From CALDTK01 sp963837005 (lineage in GTDB: Bacteria > Bacteroidota > Bacteroidia > Chitinophagales > Saprospiraceae): a stretch of DNA of 64,000 nucleotides. A program made the position numbers and the translations under genes. The notes under the pieces were generated by a model. It had not been told where the DNA came from. It did not search any database and worked only from the letters and a program-made list of their open reading frames with translations. Shown here piece by piece: positions 47,799-57,358 of the stretch (its first letter is position 1; each line of letters starts with the position of its first letter). The stretch covers positions 558,001-622,000 of the forward strand of contig CAWIMC010000018.1 of assembly GCA_963837005.1 (NCBI GenBank). The letters are read 5' to 3'.

Positions 47799-48480
47799 AA
47801 TGACAACAAGATTCTCCCCGAGCCGCTACTCCACGAGCTAGAGCCTTTCCTCCGGGATTACACCCTGATCGGCCTCAAAAATGCCATCACGACCACGCTC
47901 GCGGTTCTGCGCACAAAGCCTATGTGTCTCTACAAGGCCCGCTGCGCCCTCGGGACTATCCTCGACGCCCCCGGCACCGACCCTCTGTCCCACAACAAGC
48001 GCCTTGTCCGCTTCTTCGACGACTACGCCGCGACCGATGTCGTCGCCTGTTGCCTGCGGTTCCTGTGCCTCGAGTCCGCCTACCTCATCCTCGACGGGAC
48101 CTCGTGGCAGCGCGGCCAGGGGTAGGAGATCTTGCTCATGCTCGTCGTCGTGTACCAGGGCGTGGCGACGCCGCTAATCAAACACGACCTCGCAGAGAAG
48201 GACACGTCCTTGTACGACGAGCGCATCGCCCTTTTCGACGAGGCGCCCAAGCGCTTAGACCTGCGGGACAGACCCTGGTCGTGAATCAAGACTACGTGGG
48301 GGAACGGGATTTGAATCTATTGTTATACAAGGGATTAGCAGTCTGTATCCGCTATCGATACTTCGCCTACTTCCAGCTCGTCGACCGCTCGGGACCCGGA
48401 CAACCCGAGCTGTAGGAGATGCGCCGCAAAGCGCGCCAGGGATGCAACCGACCTCCGATCTGCTCTCGCCAGGACAAGTT
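47799..48480 (+). mobile_element. Degenerate IS4-like transposase
   Basis: An open stretch without a clear start encodes LLHELEPFLRDYTLIGLKNA, then LYKARCALGTILDAPG and YLILDGTSWQRGQG, the first DDE-site block of IS4-type transposases (D-x-T-x-W). An in-frame TAG stop at 48123 follows. The text resumes EILLMLVVVYQGVATPLIKH and DTSLYDERIALFDEAPKRL. A frame change near 48265 then gives LVVNQDYVGERDLNLLLYKG and V-C-I-R-Y-R-Y, corresponding to the second DDE block, and a further stop at 48413. It is thus a dead transposase remnant. Terminal inverted repeats were not found. Its GC-rich sequence contrasts with the AT-rich flanks. Confidence 0.75.
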
Positions 48481-48487
48481 TAAACTT

Positions 48488-48506
48488 CAGCGTTGGAAAC
48501 GCTGAG
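48488..48506. terminator. Short hairpin terminator
   Basis: TCAGCGTT-GGA-AACGCTGA: perfect eight-base arms and a three-base loop, 15 bases past the stop of the leftward T9SS gene at 48522. On that strand it is followed by AGTTTAAAC, a weak T-rich tail. Confidence 0.6.
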
Positions 48507-48521
48507 CCTCACAATTATAAT

Positions 48522-49571
48522 CTACTGCCTTACGACCACCCGCGTGGGTTGATAGCCTTCAGCCTTTAAAAAATAGATACCATCCGCATGAGCGCCCATA
48601 TCGATAGACCCTTCTGAAGTGAGTCGGCCCTGCCACACCACCCTGCCCAGCGCATCAACCAACTCAGCATTCGCAGGAGCGGTCAACTGTACAAAGAGGT
48701 CCGCACTCACTGGATTTGGCCAAGCCCGAAGCAATTTCGTCTCCGAAACATCCGCTTCAAACGTCACGGCGCGTACATCCGACAGTTCTTCAGCGCCATC
48801 GAGGTCTCGCTGGCGTAAACGGTAGTAGTGGGTGCCCGCACCTGGAGCGTCATGGACGTGTGCATACTCCGAATCACTTCCCTTGGCATCCACCCAGCCA
48901 ATGGTTTGAAACGAAGTACCGTCCCAACTGTGCTCTACAGAAAAACCATGGTTGTTAACTTCGGCAGCTGTTGTCCAGGATAGTAGCGCATTGCTGACGA
49001 TAGCAATAGCATCAAAGCTTACTAACTCTACAGGCAGACTTACATCAGCGCTTAGTCCTACTAAGCAAGCGGGGCTGGTAGCGAACACTTGCGTAGCCTC
49101 ATCGTCAACAAATTGAACGGTCCCCCTCGACGAGCCGTCATAGACAAAACTAAAATCTTTCTTAATTGCTACCCCAGGCTTTCGCGAAAACGAGATTGTC
49201 GCTAGTTGTAGAGGTTGGGCAGAGGTCAGTGTCTTACCGGCATCTACGAGCAATAGCTCAATATTGAAGCTCAAGCCTGGAGTAGGGTCCGTAACACTCG
49301 TATTGTACTGTCGAAATGGCGTACCCGGAAAATTTGTAGGCAGCGAAGTCGTTACGAGCGTTGGATCCGCAAGCGCAGCGCGATCATAGTCGACCACCAG
49401 ATTACCGGAGCCGATCCCGAAATCACGCGAACCCTGAAGCTCGATTCCGATCGTATAGCTGGTAGCTGTGCTTTCGATTTGTACGATTCGGCCGCAAAAC
49501 GTTTGAGCGGTAGCCAGGTAACTCGTCCCACAGAGGAACGCAGAGGCAATGAGTTGTAAAACTTTCTTCAT
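48522..49571 (-). CDS. T9SS-secreted protein with cohesin-like N-terminal domain
   Basis: 349 residues from MKKVLQLIASAFLCGTSYLATAQ (ATG at 49569-49571; the open frame runs up to 49679 but the signal decides the start). Residues about 24-175 form a beta-sandwich reminiscent of cohesin/CBM-like domains: YTIGIELQGSRDFGIGSGNLVVDYD, FNIELLLVDAGKTL, LQLATISFSRK. The T9SS-associated domain SLPVELVSFDAIAIVSNALL then follows, with the sorting signal LRAWPNPVSADLFVQL...ADGIYFLKAEGYQPTRVVVRQ. The upstream neighbour on the same strand ends in dockerin-like repeats, so a binding partnership is conceivable. The cohesin assignment is by eye only. Confidence 0.75.
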   Translation of the reverse strand: MKKVLQLIASAFLCGTSYLATAQTFCGRIVQIESTATSYTIGIELQGSRDFGIGSGNLVVDYDRAALADPTLVTTSLPTNFPGTPFRQYNTSVTDPTPGLSFNIELLLVDAGKTLTSAQPLQLATISFSRKPGVAIKKDFSFVYDGSSRGTVQFVDDEATQVFATSPACLVGLSADVSLPVELVSFDAIAIVSNALLSWTTAAEVNNHGFSVEHSWDGTSFQTIGWVDAKGSDSEYAHVHDAPGAGTHYYRLRQRDLDGAEELSDVRAVTFEADVSETKLLRAWPNPVSADLFVQLTAPANAELVDALGRVVWQGRLTSEGSIDMGAHADGIYFLKAEGYQPTRVVVRQ

Positions 49572-49817
49572 GAGTTGTTGCTTGCTGTGCAAGGTCGGAC
49601 ATGGCCAGACCATAGAGTTGGCCGCTTGGGAGGAAATTACCTGAACTACGAGATCAGGCTTGCAGGTTACCAATTCCACCGGGCGAACTGCGAACTCAGG
49701 TTGAATCAGCTACCAGAATCGATAATAGATAGTGGGTATCTTCCACAGTGGGCAGGGAGTATTAGCGAAGCATATTGCTCCGTTGCACTGCTCAGTGCGC
49801 CCACGCGGTGCATGAAG

Positions 49818-52800
49818 TTAGTCTCGCAATCCTTGGTCGCTACGACTGTTGTTCGGTCGCCAGAATGAGTTGAGGTCTACTGCGTTGACGGTGCCATCTC
49901 CGTTGAAGTCTGCTGAACCCGTAGGGTAGCTAAACTGCTGACCGTTCTGGACGCGCCAGGAAGCGTTCAAGTCCACGGCATTGACAGTACCGTCACCGTT
50001 GGCGTCGCCAGGGATAAGACCTCCGTATCCACCAACTTCGAGTAGGACATTGGTACCGTACAACTGCGTGGCATCTGTAAAGTCGAAGGAAAGCCCTCCG
50101 CTATTTACAGTTACCGGTACGCTGGAGCGAACGCCCAAGTGGTTGCGGTGCTGCACAGCAAGGTAGTACTGCCCTGGCGTGACGCCTGTAAGCCGTACTG
50201 GTCCACCACTCTCCGCATCGAGAATCGCGCCTTCGCGGGTGAGTATCCCTACAAAAGAGTATGCGACGTTTGCCACTTGATTGGCATCACGCAACTCCAA
50301 ACAAATCCAATCTACAGGAGCGGAGGCACCGGTTTTAACTAACATCCGCCCTTTTTGAGCCAGCGTAGCTCCGGCATTGTCAACCTGTGCGCCCTGTGCA
50401 GTCAAAGGCTCTGCCGCCGGGAGTTGACCCCCTGCTCGCAGCCAATCACTCATCTGACCATCGACGCTTAACAGTCCACTGAGCCTTGCTGTGGCAGACA
50501 CTTCAGCTGGGCAAACTTCTACAACCTGCCCCAATGCAGCGTCCGTGACCTCAAAAGTCTGGAGCACCCCAGCACCCGTACCGGCTGCTAAGTGCTCGCC
50601 GTTGCCAGAGAGCGCCACGGCTACACCGAGTTGCGTGGATGCTGTTGCGCCTGCAGGGGATTGCTGTAGTGGTCGCCAAACGCTTCCCGTGCGTTCGTAC
50701 AGCGCAACGCGCCCGATGGCATATTGAGATTGCGCCGTACTCGTCGGTGCGGCACTAAGTCCTGGGATAGATACGGCAAAGCGTGTTCCGTCATCACTGA
50801 GGGTCAGGCTTTCGCCAAAACCGCTTCCGGCGTGTGGGGACAGTAGTGACGAGGGAGTACCAGAAAAGGATAATACATTCAGGTCGAACGTTTTGACGGA
50901 TGTCGACACGCCCGGCTGTCCACGCAACAAAGTTGTAGCAACAAGCAAGCTACCGTCGCCAGACATACTGATCACACTACCAAAGAGGGAATCGGTAGCG
51001 GAAGCGGTAATGAAGCCGCCCGCGTCGTTCCAGGCGGCCCCATTGTAACGGTAGACCTTGATCGCCCCAGCGTTCGGTGATGCTACGGAGAACCCAGGCG
51101 CTCCAATCGCTAGTGTCTCACCGTTGAGGTCTATCGCCGCACTGTAACCGAGGCGCTGATTTGCGGCGAAGCCCTTAATCTGAGGTCCCATAGACTGCCA
51201 TGCATCGTCTACCAACTCGTATATCGTCACCTTACCCGAGTTACGACCATTTTCGTCATCGCCCGGGGAGCCAATGATTAGTCGCTCACCGGTGAGGTCA
51301 AGCCCAAGGCTTTCGCCAAAACTGGTTAGACTCGTATCCGAAGCCTGGGCGGTGAGTGCCTGACCGAGGGGCGCCCAAAGCGTGCCGTCCCAAGCCATAA
51401 CGTGCACAGTGAGCATCGAATCGAGGGGATCGGCCACTGCTCGCTTGGCATATGCATAGCGAAGTCCATTGCCCGCGATAGCGATGATGCTACCGACATG
51501 ACTTCCTGTACCGGTACCGAGTTTTACATCGCCATCTAGTTCCCAGCCATTATCACCGCGGCGATACATGGCCACTCCGCCGGCACCGAGGGCGGCGGTC
51601 GGGTGACTGACGAGCATTCGACAACCAGACTGATCTAAAGCCACCCGGGCCCCGAAAGTGGAGCTTTGGTATCCACCCCAGCCGCGCGCGGAGGGGAAGG
51701 GGGAGGTGATGGGGGAGCTAGCAAGCGTCGTAGCTGTCGCGTTGGGGGTGGTGAGAGTGTCGAGTGGAGGGAGGTGGTAGAGGATCATTCGTCCTGCATT
51801 GGTAGCTCCAACCGTGTCAAAGCCAGGGGCGCCAACTACAAGCGTGCGACCATCGGCTGATAGGGCAAGCGAGGAGCCGAGCCGTTCGAATGGTTGTCTT
51901 CCATTGATGGCAACTGTTGAAGGAGACCACTCCCCTCGGCGAAAATCATAATTACGAACGAGGCCGGCCTGGTTGAGTTGGAGATGAGCCCAATCTGCAG
52001 ATACGCTAGCGCGGTCTCCGGCTGAAGAAATGGCTACTTGGGCACCAAAACGGTCAACGTTACCATAAGGTGTCAGAGGCACGAGATCACTTCCAAGTTG
52101 TGACCATTCAGCTCCATTCCAATTATAAATTTGTGCTCGACCACTGCCATGACTGTATTTCGACCCGTAGATCCGCGACAGGTCATATGAAGGCTGTCCG
52201 ATGACCATTCGCGTAGCTATTGAATCTATAGCAACAGAAGTACCGAAGTGACCCCACTGATGATCCCCAAAAATAGTGTTGCCCACTTGACCCCAAGAGG
52301 TTCCATCGGAACTGTACACACGAACGGCACCACCGCCATAGGTAAGTTCTCGATTATCAGGCGCCCCGACAACGACAGTCATTCCATCGTACGAAACGCT
52401 TAACGAATTTCCAAATTTCTCTGGACCGATGCCGGCTATTGAGCCAGTCTGCTGCCAAATGCTGCCATTCCAATCGTAAATAGCCACCTCTCCAATTCCA
52501 GAAGGTGTCATCTGTCTAGGGATGCCTACAAATAGTCGACTCCCACTGCGAGAAAACGCGATAGCCGACCCAAATCCTGAGGCTATTTGGACACCACTGA
52601 GTTCTGGTCCCAACGGGGTCCATCCGATTGGCAAATGCTCATACACCTGCACTCTACCCATGAGGCTCTGTGTACTGTCGGTCGCTGGCGCTCCTACAGC
52701 TAATCGGTTACCGTCCGCGGACAATGAGATGGCTGCACCAAACTGTTCCGCGCCACTACGGCCACGGACCGAGCCGCCCACCGGCCCGCCGAAGCGGCTG

Positions 52801-55800
52801 TATACCGTGACAGCTCCCGATCTGACCGTAGAAGCTGCATCTTCAGGACTACTTAAGGCGAAGCGGTCTCCATCAGCAGTAATTGAAACAGCAGTACCAG
52901 CTGCGCTTCCATCCCAACCGCCCCATAGCATCCACGACGAACTCACGGATGGGTCGTTGAGACCGCAGCCATGCAGCAGGTCTTCATAGCTATCACAGCC
53001 CTGAGCGTTTCCGCTAATGCTGAAGTTCGCAGAGGCCTGGTCCACTACCGCACACAGCCAAGCCTCGCTACAAGCGCCGAGCACGGGGTTATCCTGAATT
53101 GTGACAAGTGTCGGGGTGACGGGGTCCAGGCCACGCAATGAACTAATATCGTAAAGACTGATGCACTGACTAATCTCGATCCTAGAGCAGCTATAGAGAC
53201 TATCCAAACCATCAAGGCTTGACAAGCCTGACATAGACCTGAGCGTCAAAAACTGGATTTGCTTCACATCGCCAAGCGGATGCAGATTTGTGACTAGCGG
53301 CATGTGACTTAGAAAGACTTCGTCTATACTGTCTTTCATCACCAGATTGGGCAAAGCATTAAGCAGCGCGTTCCCAGACATGGAAACTCGGCTCACGCCA
53401 GTTACTCCATCTAAACTGGATATATCATGTAGAGTTCCGTTGTACTTGATCCACAAACCTCGAGGCAAAGATCTTATAGCTTGCAAGCCGTCAAGATTCG
53501 GTAGGGCATGACAACCCTCGACGATTAGTCCTTGGACGCGCTTGAGCGAGCCAAAGCCTGACAAGTCGACGATTGAGTTCCCTCTGAATTTCAGTAGCAC
53601 AGGCAACTCAGCACAACTAGGATATAATGTAATAAAAGAGTCAATTTGATGTTGAGTAGTGAACTCCAGCAAACTGCCCGAATCTAAGTTCGGACAAGCG
53701 CCGCATGGCGCACACACAAGACCGCCGCAATCAATGGCTGTCTCATCTCCGTTTCGCAAATCATCGTCGCAAGTTTCACATACGGATGAAGGAAATCCAA
53801 CAGGTGCGTAGTTATGAGCAGCAGTATCGCTCAAGCAAACCATACGAATTGGAAGACGCAAAGTATCGTTCGCCCAAGAGCATTGTCCACCATTTAATTC
53901 TTGCGATACAAGACTTACAAGAAGGTACTTGTAGGTCGCAGTATCCTTAACGAGGAAATTATTTGCTATGATTCTAGACTCTCCGGGGGCAAGACGTAAG
54001 GATATACGTGACCCCGACGCTCCTGCGTTTACTAACGTCCGAAGGACAGAATCTGGGCTACGCCAAGCCTGCATGGTGTAGTAGAATGCCGGTAGAGAAT
54101 CTTGTCCTACATTGGTAACTTTGTACTGATATCGTCCTTTAAGTCCTGAACCATCATCACTTACACTAGCGTACATAATTGCCAGGCTATCTATTGATAT
54201 ATCCCAACATGGTGCCACAGCCCCAGTTGCATAGGCTTTCGCGTCACATTGCATCGCTGTTCCATGAGAGTTGAAAGGAGTAATGGTGACGTAAATCGAA
54301 TCATTGGGTGGCCATCCGCTACTAAACTCATAGGTGGTATCAGCTGTCATCACGGCACCTAACTGACGCCACGTCGGATGAAACACCCGAACAAGGTACC
54401 TTTCAGCTCCCGCAAGGCTCCTCCACCGGATAGTGTCAAATGGTAGAATTCGATCAACAGTCACAAGTTCACCACATCCCTGAGCCGGTCGATCAAAACA
54501 GCTTATGCAAGTGCTGCCACCACAATCAACCCCCTCTTCATCGCCGTTTCGGATCCCATCGGTGCAAGTTTTGCAGGCTGCGGGAAATCCAGCCTCTGCG
54601 TAGTTGTGTGCAGCAGCATCGGAAAGACAGACGCCCGACACGGGCAATCGTAAGGTATCATTCGCCCACGAGCATTGGCCACCGTTACCATCCTGAGCCC
54701 TTAGGCTTACCAATAAATACCGATATCTCGACGTATCACGCATATTGTAGGGATAAGATATGCGCCTTGACTGTCCTGGCAATAGGCCAGCTAGTGAGTG
54801 ACGGCTGGCTCCTGCTCCTGAACCTAGTCTAATGCGTAGATTAGAGGTGGCGCTTCTTAATGCTTGAGCCGTGTACCCATCATGACCTAGGTCCGGCAAG
54901 GGAATATCTCCTGTATTAGTCACTACCAAAGAGTATAACCCCCGGAGGCCGGTACTATCATCAGTCGGTGTTGCGGATATAATCTTTAAACTATCTATTG
55001 ATAGGTCCCAACAGTCGTTTGCGATCGCAGTGAACAAAACTTTCGCATCGCATGTAGGTCCTGACACTCCGCTATAGAGCGCCCGCACAGATACAAATAT
55101 TGAGTCGTTCGGAGGCCAACTTACATGAAAAAATACGGCCGTATCTGCGGTAAATGTATCAAAATAATGCACCCCTTTGGGGTATTCAATAGAGACAACA
55201 TACCGCTCAGCATGTGGATCACGCCGCCATCGGATGGAATCGAGAGGGTGGAGAAGCTGGTCATTGACTAGCTGAACGCAAGCTGTCGGAGGTTGGACAG
55301 GCAGACAACTTCCGTCTTGGGTTTGTACGGATAGCATAGAAGAACCAAAACCTTCACCAGTGGCATTGTCCTCTAACCACTCCACTACGTACTTGACTGA
55401 ATCAACATTAATAGGACCGCCTATCGACGCAGTGAAAGAAGTATCTCTAGGTAATAAATCTTTGGAGAATAGGATCTCATCACCAGGCTTTCCAGACACG
55501 GTTACTCTATATCCCTGAGAACGAGTAACAGAAGTCCAGCGTGCGAACAGGACAACCGAATCGGTTGTATTCGCACACGAGTTTTGCTGGACCCCCCCTT
55601 CACCAGCCTCAACTATCACTGGCGGAAAGGGGCAATCATAACCTACTGGTTCAAGAGTCTCACGAATCACATCAGACCAAGGACCAACATCGCGACCACG
55701 CAGTGCTCTAACTCGAAAACTTACTTCGTCAAACTGCCAAGCTTCGTAAAGCTGCGTATCAATTCTAGTAGTGAGCGGGGGTCTAATGAAGGACTTTACT

Positions 55801-56921
55801 AATGAATCTGCAATCGCGTCCCTTACCTGTAACTCGAAACTTGTCATTCTGTCACGTTCTTGCCACTGATTGTATCGAACGAACAAGTCTATAGCGTTCG
55901 AAGTAATATCTAGGCAGCCATTATCATGACTCAATCTCCCAGGGGTCATAAATACACTAAGAGACGGCCATTGAACATCTGGAAAGGGCAATGTCAGGAT
56001 CAATCCGTTGTCACCAACTCCTATTAATCCACTTTCGTCAAGATGCACCTTGCGAACTACGCCAACGTGCGCTGCCGTCAAACGCGCATAGCTTTGGCCG
56101 CCATTATTTGTAAACCAAACACCATTCGAAGTAGCGACATAATACCTATCAGGTCCAACAAGTTTTACATCATAAATTGAATCAACACTATAAATACTTG
56201 AAATACGCCACCCATTGCCGACTGAATTACTATTGAACGCGATCTCTCCAGATTTAGACGCCGCCACAATATAATTTTGGTTTTCGGCTCGTAAAATGTC
56301 TATTACGTGCACATCAATAGCATTGGTACCATGTAAACTTTGGTCAAACCAATCTGCTGCATCACCCCCTTTTGTATAGACTAGGCCGTTTGATCCAGCA
56401 ACGGCAGTCCAACCGAATAGCGGCTCCGAAGCCACACACTCTAGAGCGGTCATTGGCTGCCCGGCAAAGAGTTGTTGACTCCAGCCCCATCCGGTTCGCT
56501 GTCTGTATAGCGCCCCTCCTTGCACGATGTAGCTTTGATCCCAGTCATTATAAGCTACATCTGTGATCAAACCACTTCCAGGTACTACCCTCTCTGTGTA
56601 GGTCAGTCCACCGTCTGTAGTCTCTGCGATTCGACCCCCACTAGAGATCCAGCCATGCGTAGAGTCTGCGAAGGAGATGTGTCTATGTATAGTTCCGGCT
56701 GCAAATGGCAGCGTAGGGCTTGAAACCCAGGTGAGCCCACGGTCAAAACTCTTCGTGAGTGTGCCGTTCCGTCCTCCCGCGATGTATGAATCAGCACCTA
56801 GTGATTGGATTGCAAGTATACTCTCGCTACCGTGTTGAGTCACTATTTGGGACAAGGCGGTGGCAGATGCGCTGATGAGCGCCATGGCCATTGTTAGCGA
56901 TCGCAAGTAGGTATCAGTCAT
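49818..56921 (-). CDS. Giant secreted protein: propeller, Fn3-like, LRR-like, FG-GAP repeats, dockerin-like C-terminus
   Basis: 2367 residues. The signal peptide ends SATALSQ. Domains:
- about 25-320: YCF48/BNR-like propeller (DGGLTYTERVVPGSG, GWTAVAGSNGLVYTKGGDA);
- about 340-560: Fn3-like domains;
- about 560-840 and 850-1120: two copies of a roughly 280-residue module containing C-x-D-A/T-K, CW-D-I/L-SIDSL, N-GGQCSWANDTLRLP and a Cys-rich D-x-R-NGDE-x3-DCGG;
- about 1130-1340: leucine-rich/receptor-L-like region;
- about 1350-2150: about ten FG-GAP-like repeats (SADGNRLAVGAPA);
- C-terminus: two dockerin-like calcium loops, GDANGDGTVNAVDLN and DFNGDGTVNAVDLN.
No T9SS 'PNP' signal is seen, so export of the mature protein beyond the periplasm is unclear. 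It is AT-richer than most genes here and has the dispersed motif only near its 3' end (50807, 51308). A probable adhesin or scaffold. Confidence 0.85.
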   Translation of the reverse strand: MTDTYLRSLTMAMALISASATALSQIVTQHGSESILAIQSLGADSYIAGGRNGTLTKSFDRGLTWVSSPTLPFAAGTIHRHISFADSTHGWISSGGRIAETTDGGLTYTERVVPGSGLITDVAYNDWDQSYIVQGGALYRQRTGWGWSQQLFAGQPMTALECVASEPLFGWTAVAGSNGLVYTKGGDAADWFDQSLHGTNAIDVHVIDILRAENQNYIVAASKSGEIAFNSNSVGNGWRISSIYSVDSIYDVKLVGPDRYYVATSNGVWFTNNGGQSYARLTAAHVGVVRKVHLDESGLIGVGDNGLILTLPFPDVQWPSLSVFMTPGRLSHDNGCLDITSNAIDLFVRYNQWQERDRMTSFELQVRDAIADSLVKSFIRPPLTTRIDTQLYEAWQFDEVSFRVRALRGRDVGPWSDVIRETLEPVGYDCPFPPVIVEAGEGGVQQNSCANTTDSVVLFARWTSVTRSQGYRVTVSGKPGDEILFSKDLLPRDTSFTASIGGPINVDSVKYVVEWLEDNATGEGFGSSMLSVQTQDGSCLPVQPPTACVQLVNDQLLHPLDSIRWRRDPHAERYVVSIEYPKGVHYFDTFTADTAVFFHVSWPPNDSIFVSVRALYSGVSGPTCDAKVLFTAIANDCWDLSIDSLKIISATPTDDSTGLRGLYSLVVTNTGDIPLPDLGHDGYTAQALRSATSNLRIRLGSGAGASRHSLAGLLPGQSRRISYPYNMRDTSRYRYLLVSLRAQDGNGGQCSWANDTLRLPVSGVCLSDAAAHNYAEAGFPAACKTCTDGIRNGDEEGVDCGGSTCISCFDRPAQGCGELVTVDRILPFDTIRWRSLAGAERYLVRVFHPTWRQLGAVMTADTTYEFSSGWPPNDSIYVTITPFNSHGTAMQCDAKAYATGAVAPCWDISIDSLAIMYASVSDDGSGLKGRYQYKVTNVGQDSLPAFYYTMQAWRSPDSVLRTLVNAGASGSRISLRLAPGESRIIANNFLVKDTATYKYLLVSLVSQELNGGQCSWANDTLRLPIRMVCLSDTAAHNYAPVGFPSSVCETCDDDLRNGDETAIDCGGLVCAPCGACPNLDSGSLLEFTTQHQIDSFITLYPSCAELPVLLKFRGNSIVDLSGFGSLKRVQGLIVEGCHALPNLDGLQAIRSLPRGLWIKYNGTLHDISSLDGVTGVSRVSMSGNALLNALPNLVMKDSIDEVFLSHMPLVTNLHPLGDVKQIQFLTLRSMSGLSSLDGLDSLYSCSRIEISQCISLYDISSLRGLDPVTPTLVTIQDNPVLGACSEAWLCAVVDQASANFSISGNAQGCDSYEDLLHGCGLNDPSVSSSWMLWGGWDGSAAGTAVSITADGDRFALSSPEDAASTVRSGAVTVYSRFGGPVGGSVRGRSGAEQFGAAISLSADGNRLAVGAPATDSTQSLMGRVQVYEHLPIGWTPLGPELSGVQIASGFGSAIAFSRSGSRLFVGIPRQMTPSGIGEVAIYDWNGSIWQQTGSIAGIGPEKFGNSLSVSYDGMTVVVGAPDNRELTYGGGAVRVYSSDGTSWGQVGNTIFGDHQWGHFGTSVAIDSIATRMVIGQPSYDLSRIYGSKYSHGSGRAQIYNWNGAEWSQLGSDLVPLTPYGNVDRFGAQVAISSAGDRASVSADWAHLQLNQAGLVRNYDFRRGEWSPSTVAINGRQPFERLGSSLALSADGRTLVVGAPGFDTVGATNAGRMILYHLPPLDTLTTPNATATTLASSPITSPFPSARGWGGYQSSTFGARVALDQSGCRMLVSHPTAALGAGGVAMYRRGDNGWELDGDVKLGTGTGSHVGSIIAIAGNGLRYAYAKRAVADPLDSMLTVHVMAWDGTLWAPLGQALTAQASDTSLTSFGESLGLDLTGERLIIGSPGDDENGRNSGKVTIYELVDDAWQSMGPQIKGFAANQRLGYSAAIDLNGETLAIGAPGFSVASPNAGAIKVYRYNGAAWNDAGGFITASATDSLFGSVISMSGDGSLLVATTLLRGQPGVSTSVKTFDLNVLSFSGTPSSLLSPHAGSGFGESLTLSDDGTRFAVSIPGLSAAPTSTAQSQYAIGRVALYERTGSVWRPLQQSPAGATASTQLGVAVALSGNGEHLAAGTGAGVLQTFEVTDAALGQVVEVCPAEVSATARLSGLLSVDGQMSDWLRAGGQLPAAEPLTAQGAQVDNAGATLAQKGRMLVKTGASAPVDWICLELRDANQVANVAYSFVGILTREGAILDAESGGPVRLTGVTPGQYYLAVQHRNHLGVRSSVPVTVNSGGLSFDFTDATQLYGTNVLLEVGGYGGLIPGDANGDGTVNAVDLNASWRVQNGQQFSYPTGSADFNGDGTVNAVDLNSFWRPNNSRSDQGLRD

Positions 56922-56925
56922 AAAA

Positions 56926-56933
56926 CAAACGTA
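56926..56933 (-). promoter_or_regulatory. Bacteroidota -7 promoter element (TACGTTTG)
   Basis: The minus strand reads TACGTTTG, an exact TAnnTTTG match, five bases before the ATG at 56921. Either the message is nearly leaderless or translation starts at the later Met (56891). The same octamer precedes the giant T9SS gene at 13776. Confidence 0.45.
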
Positions 56934-57358
56934 TTAAGACTTTCTGTCTAGAATCTGCGGTTCAACGTACAAAATATGGAGTTGGCGCCGTTTTTCGCGC
57001 TTGATGGCCTTCAACTACTCTCAACCACTCCCTTCCATCCGTTAGTCTCAGAGGGCTAGCCACGTTTGAAAGAGACTCTGTGAATTTAAGAGGCTATTAG
57101 TTCAATCGTTCCCAGGTATTCTCTCGATGCCCTGCAGCAAGTTGACCTATAAAAGTCCTTATCAAAATGGACTTGCTTTATTCTAAAGCGGTGAAGCGTC
57201 CTGTCCTCCTTATTGTAATTACACCGATGATCACAATCACCCCATGCTCCCCAAAAGCTAACTCCGTTGTCTCTACTCCGTTAGGCACACAGCCCTTCCC
57301 TCCTCCACCCGCACCTCCCACACGCAATCATCCCCCAATAGCCTGTTAGCTTCGCGAG
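56934..57358. other. Divergent intergenic region without recognised features
   Basis: About 425 bases between the leftward giant gene and the rightward AsmA-like gene, AT-rich up to about 57250. It must hold the AsmA gene's promoter; a -7-like TTAGCTTCG lies a few bases before that ATG. No repeat, RNA gene or credible small ORF was seen. Confidence 0.4.
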
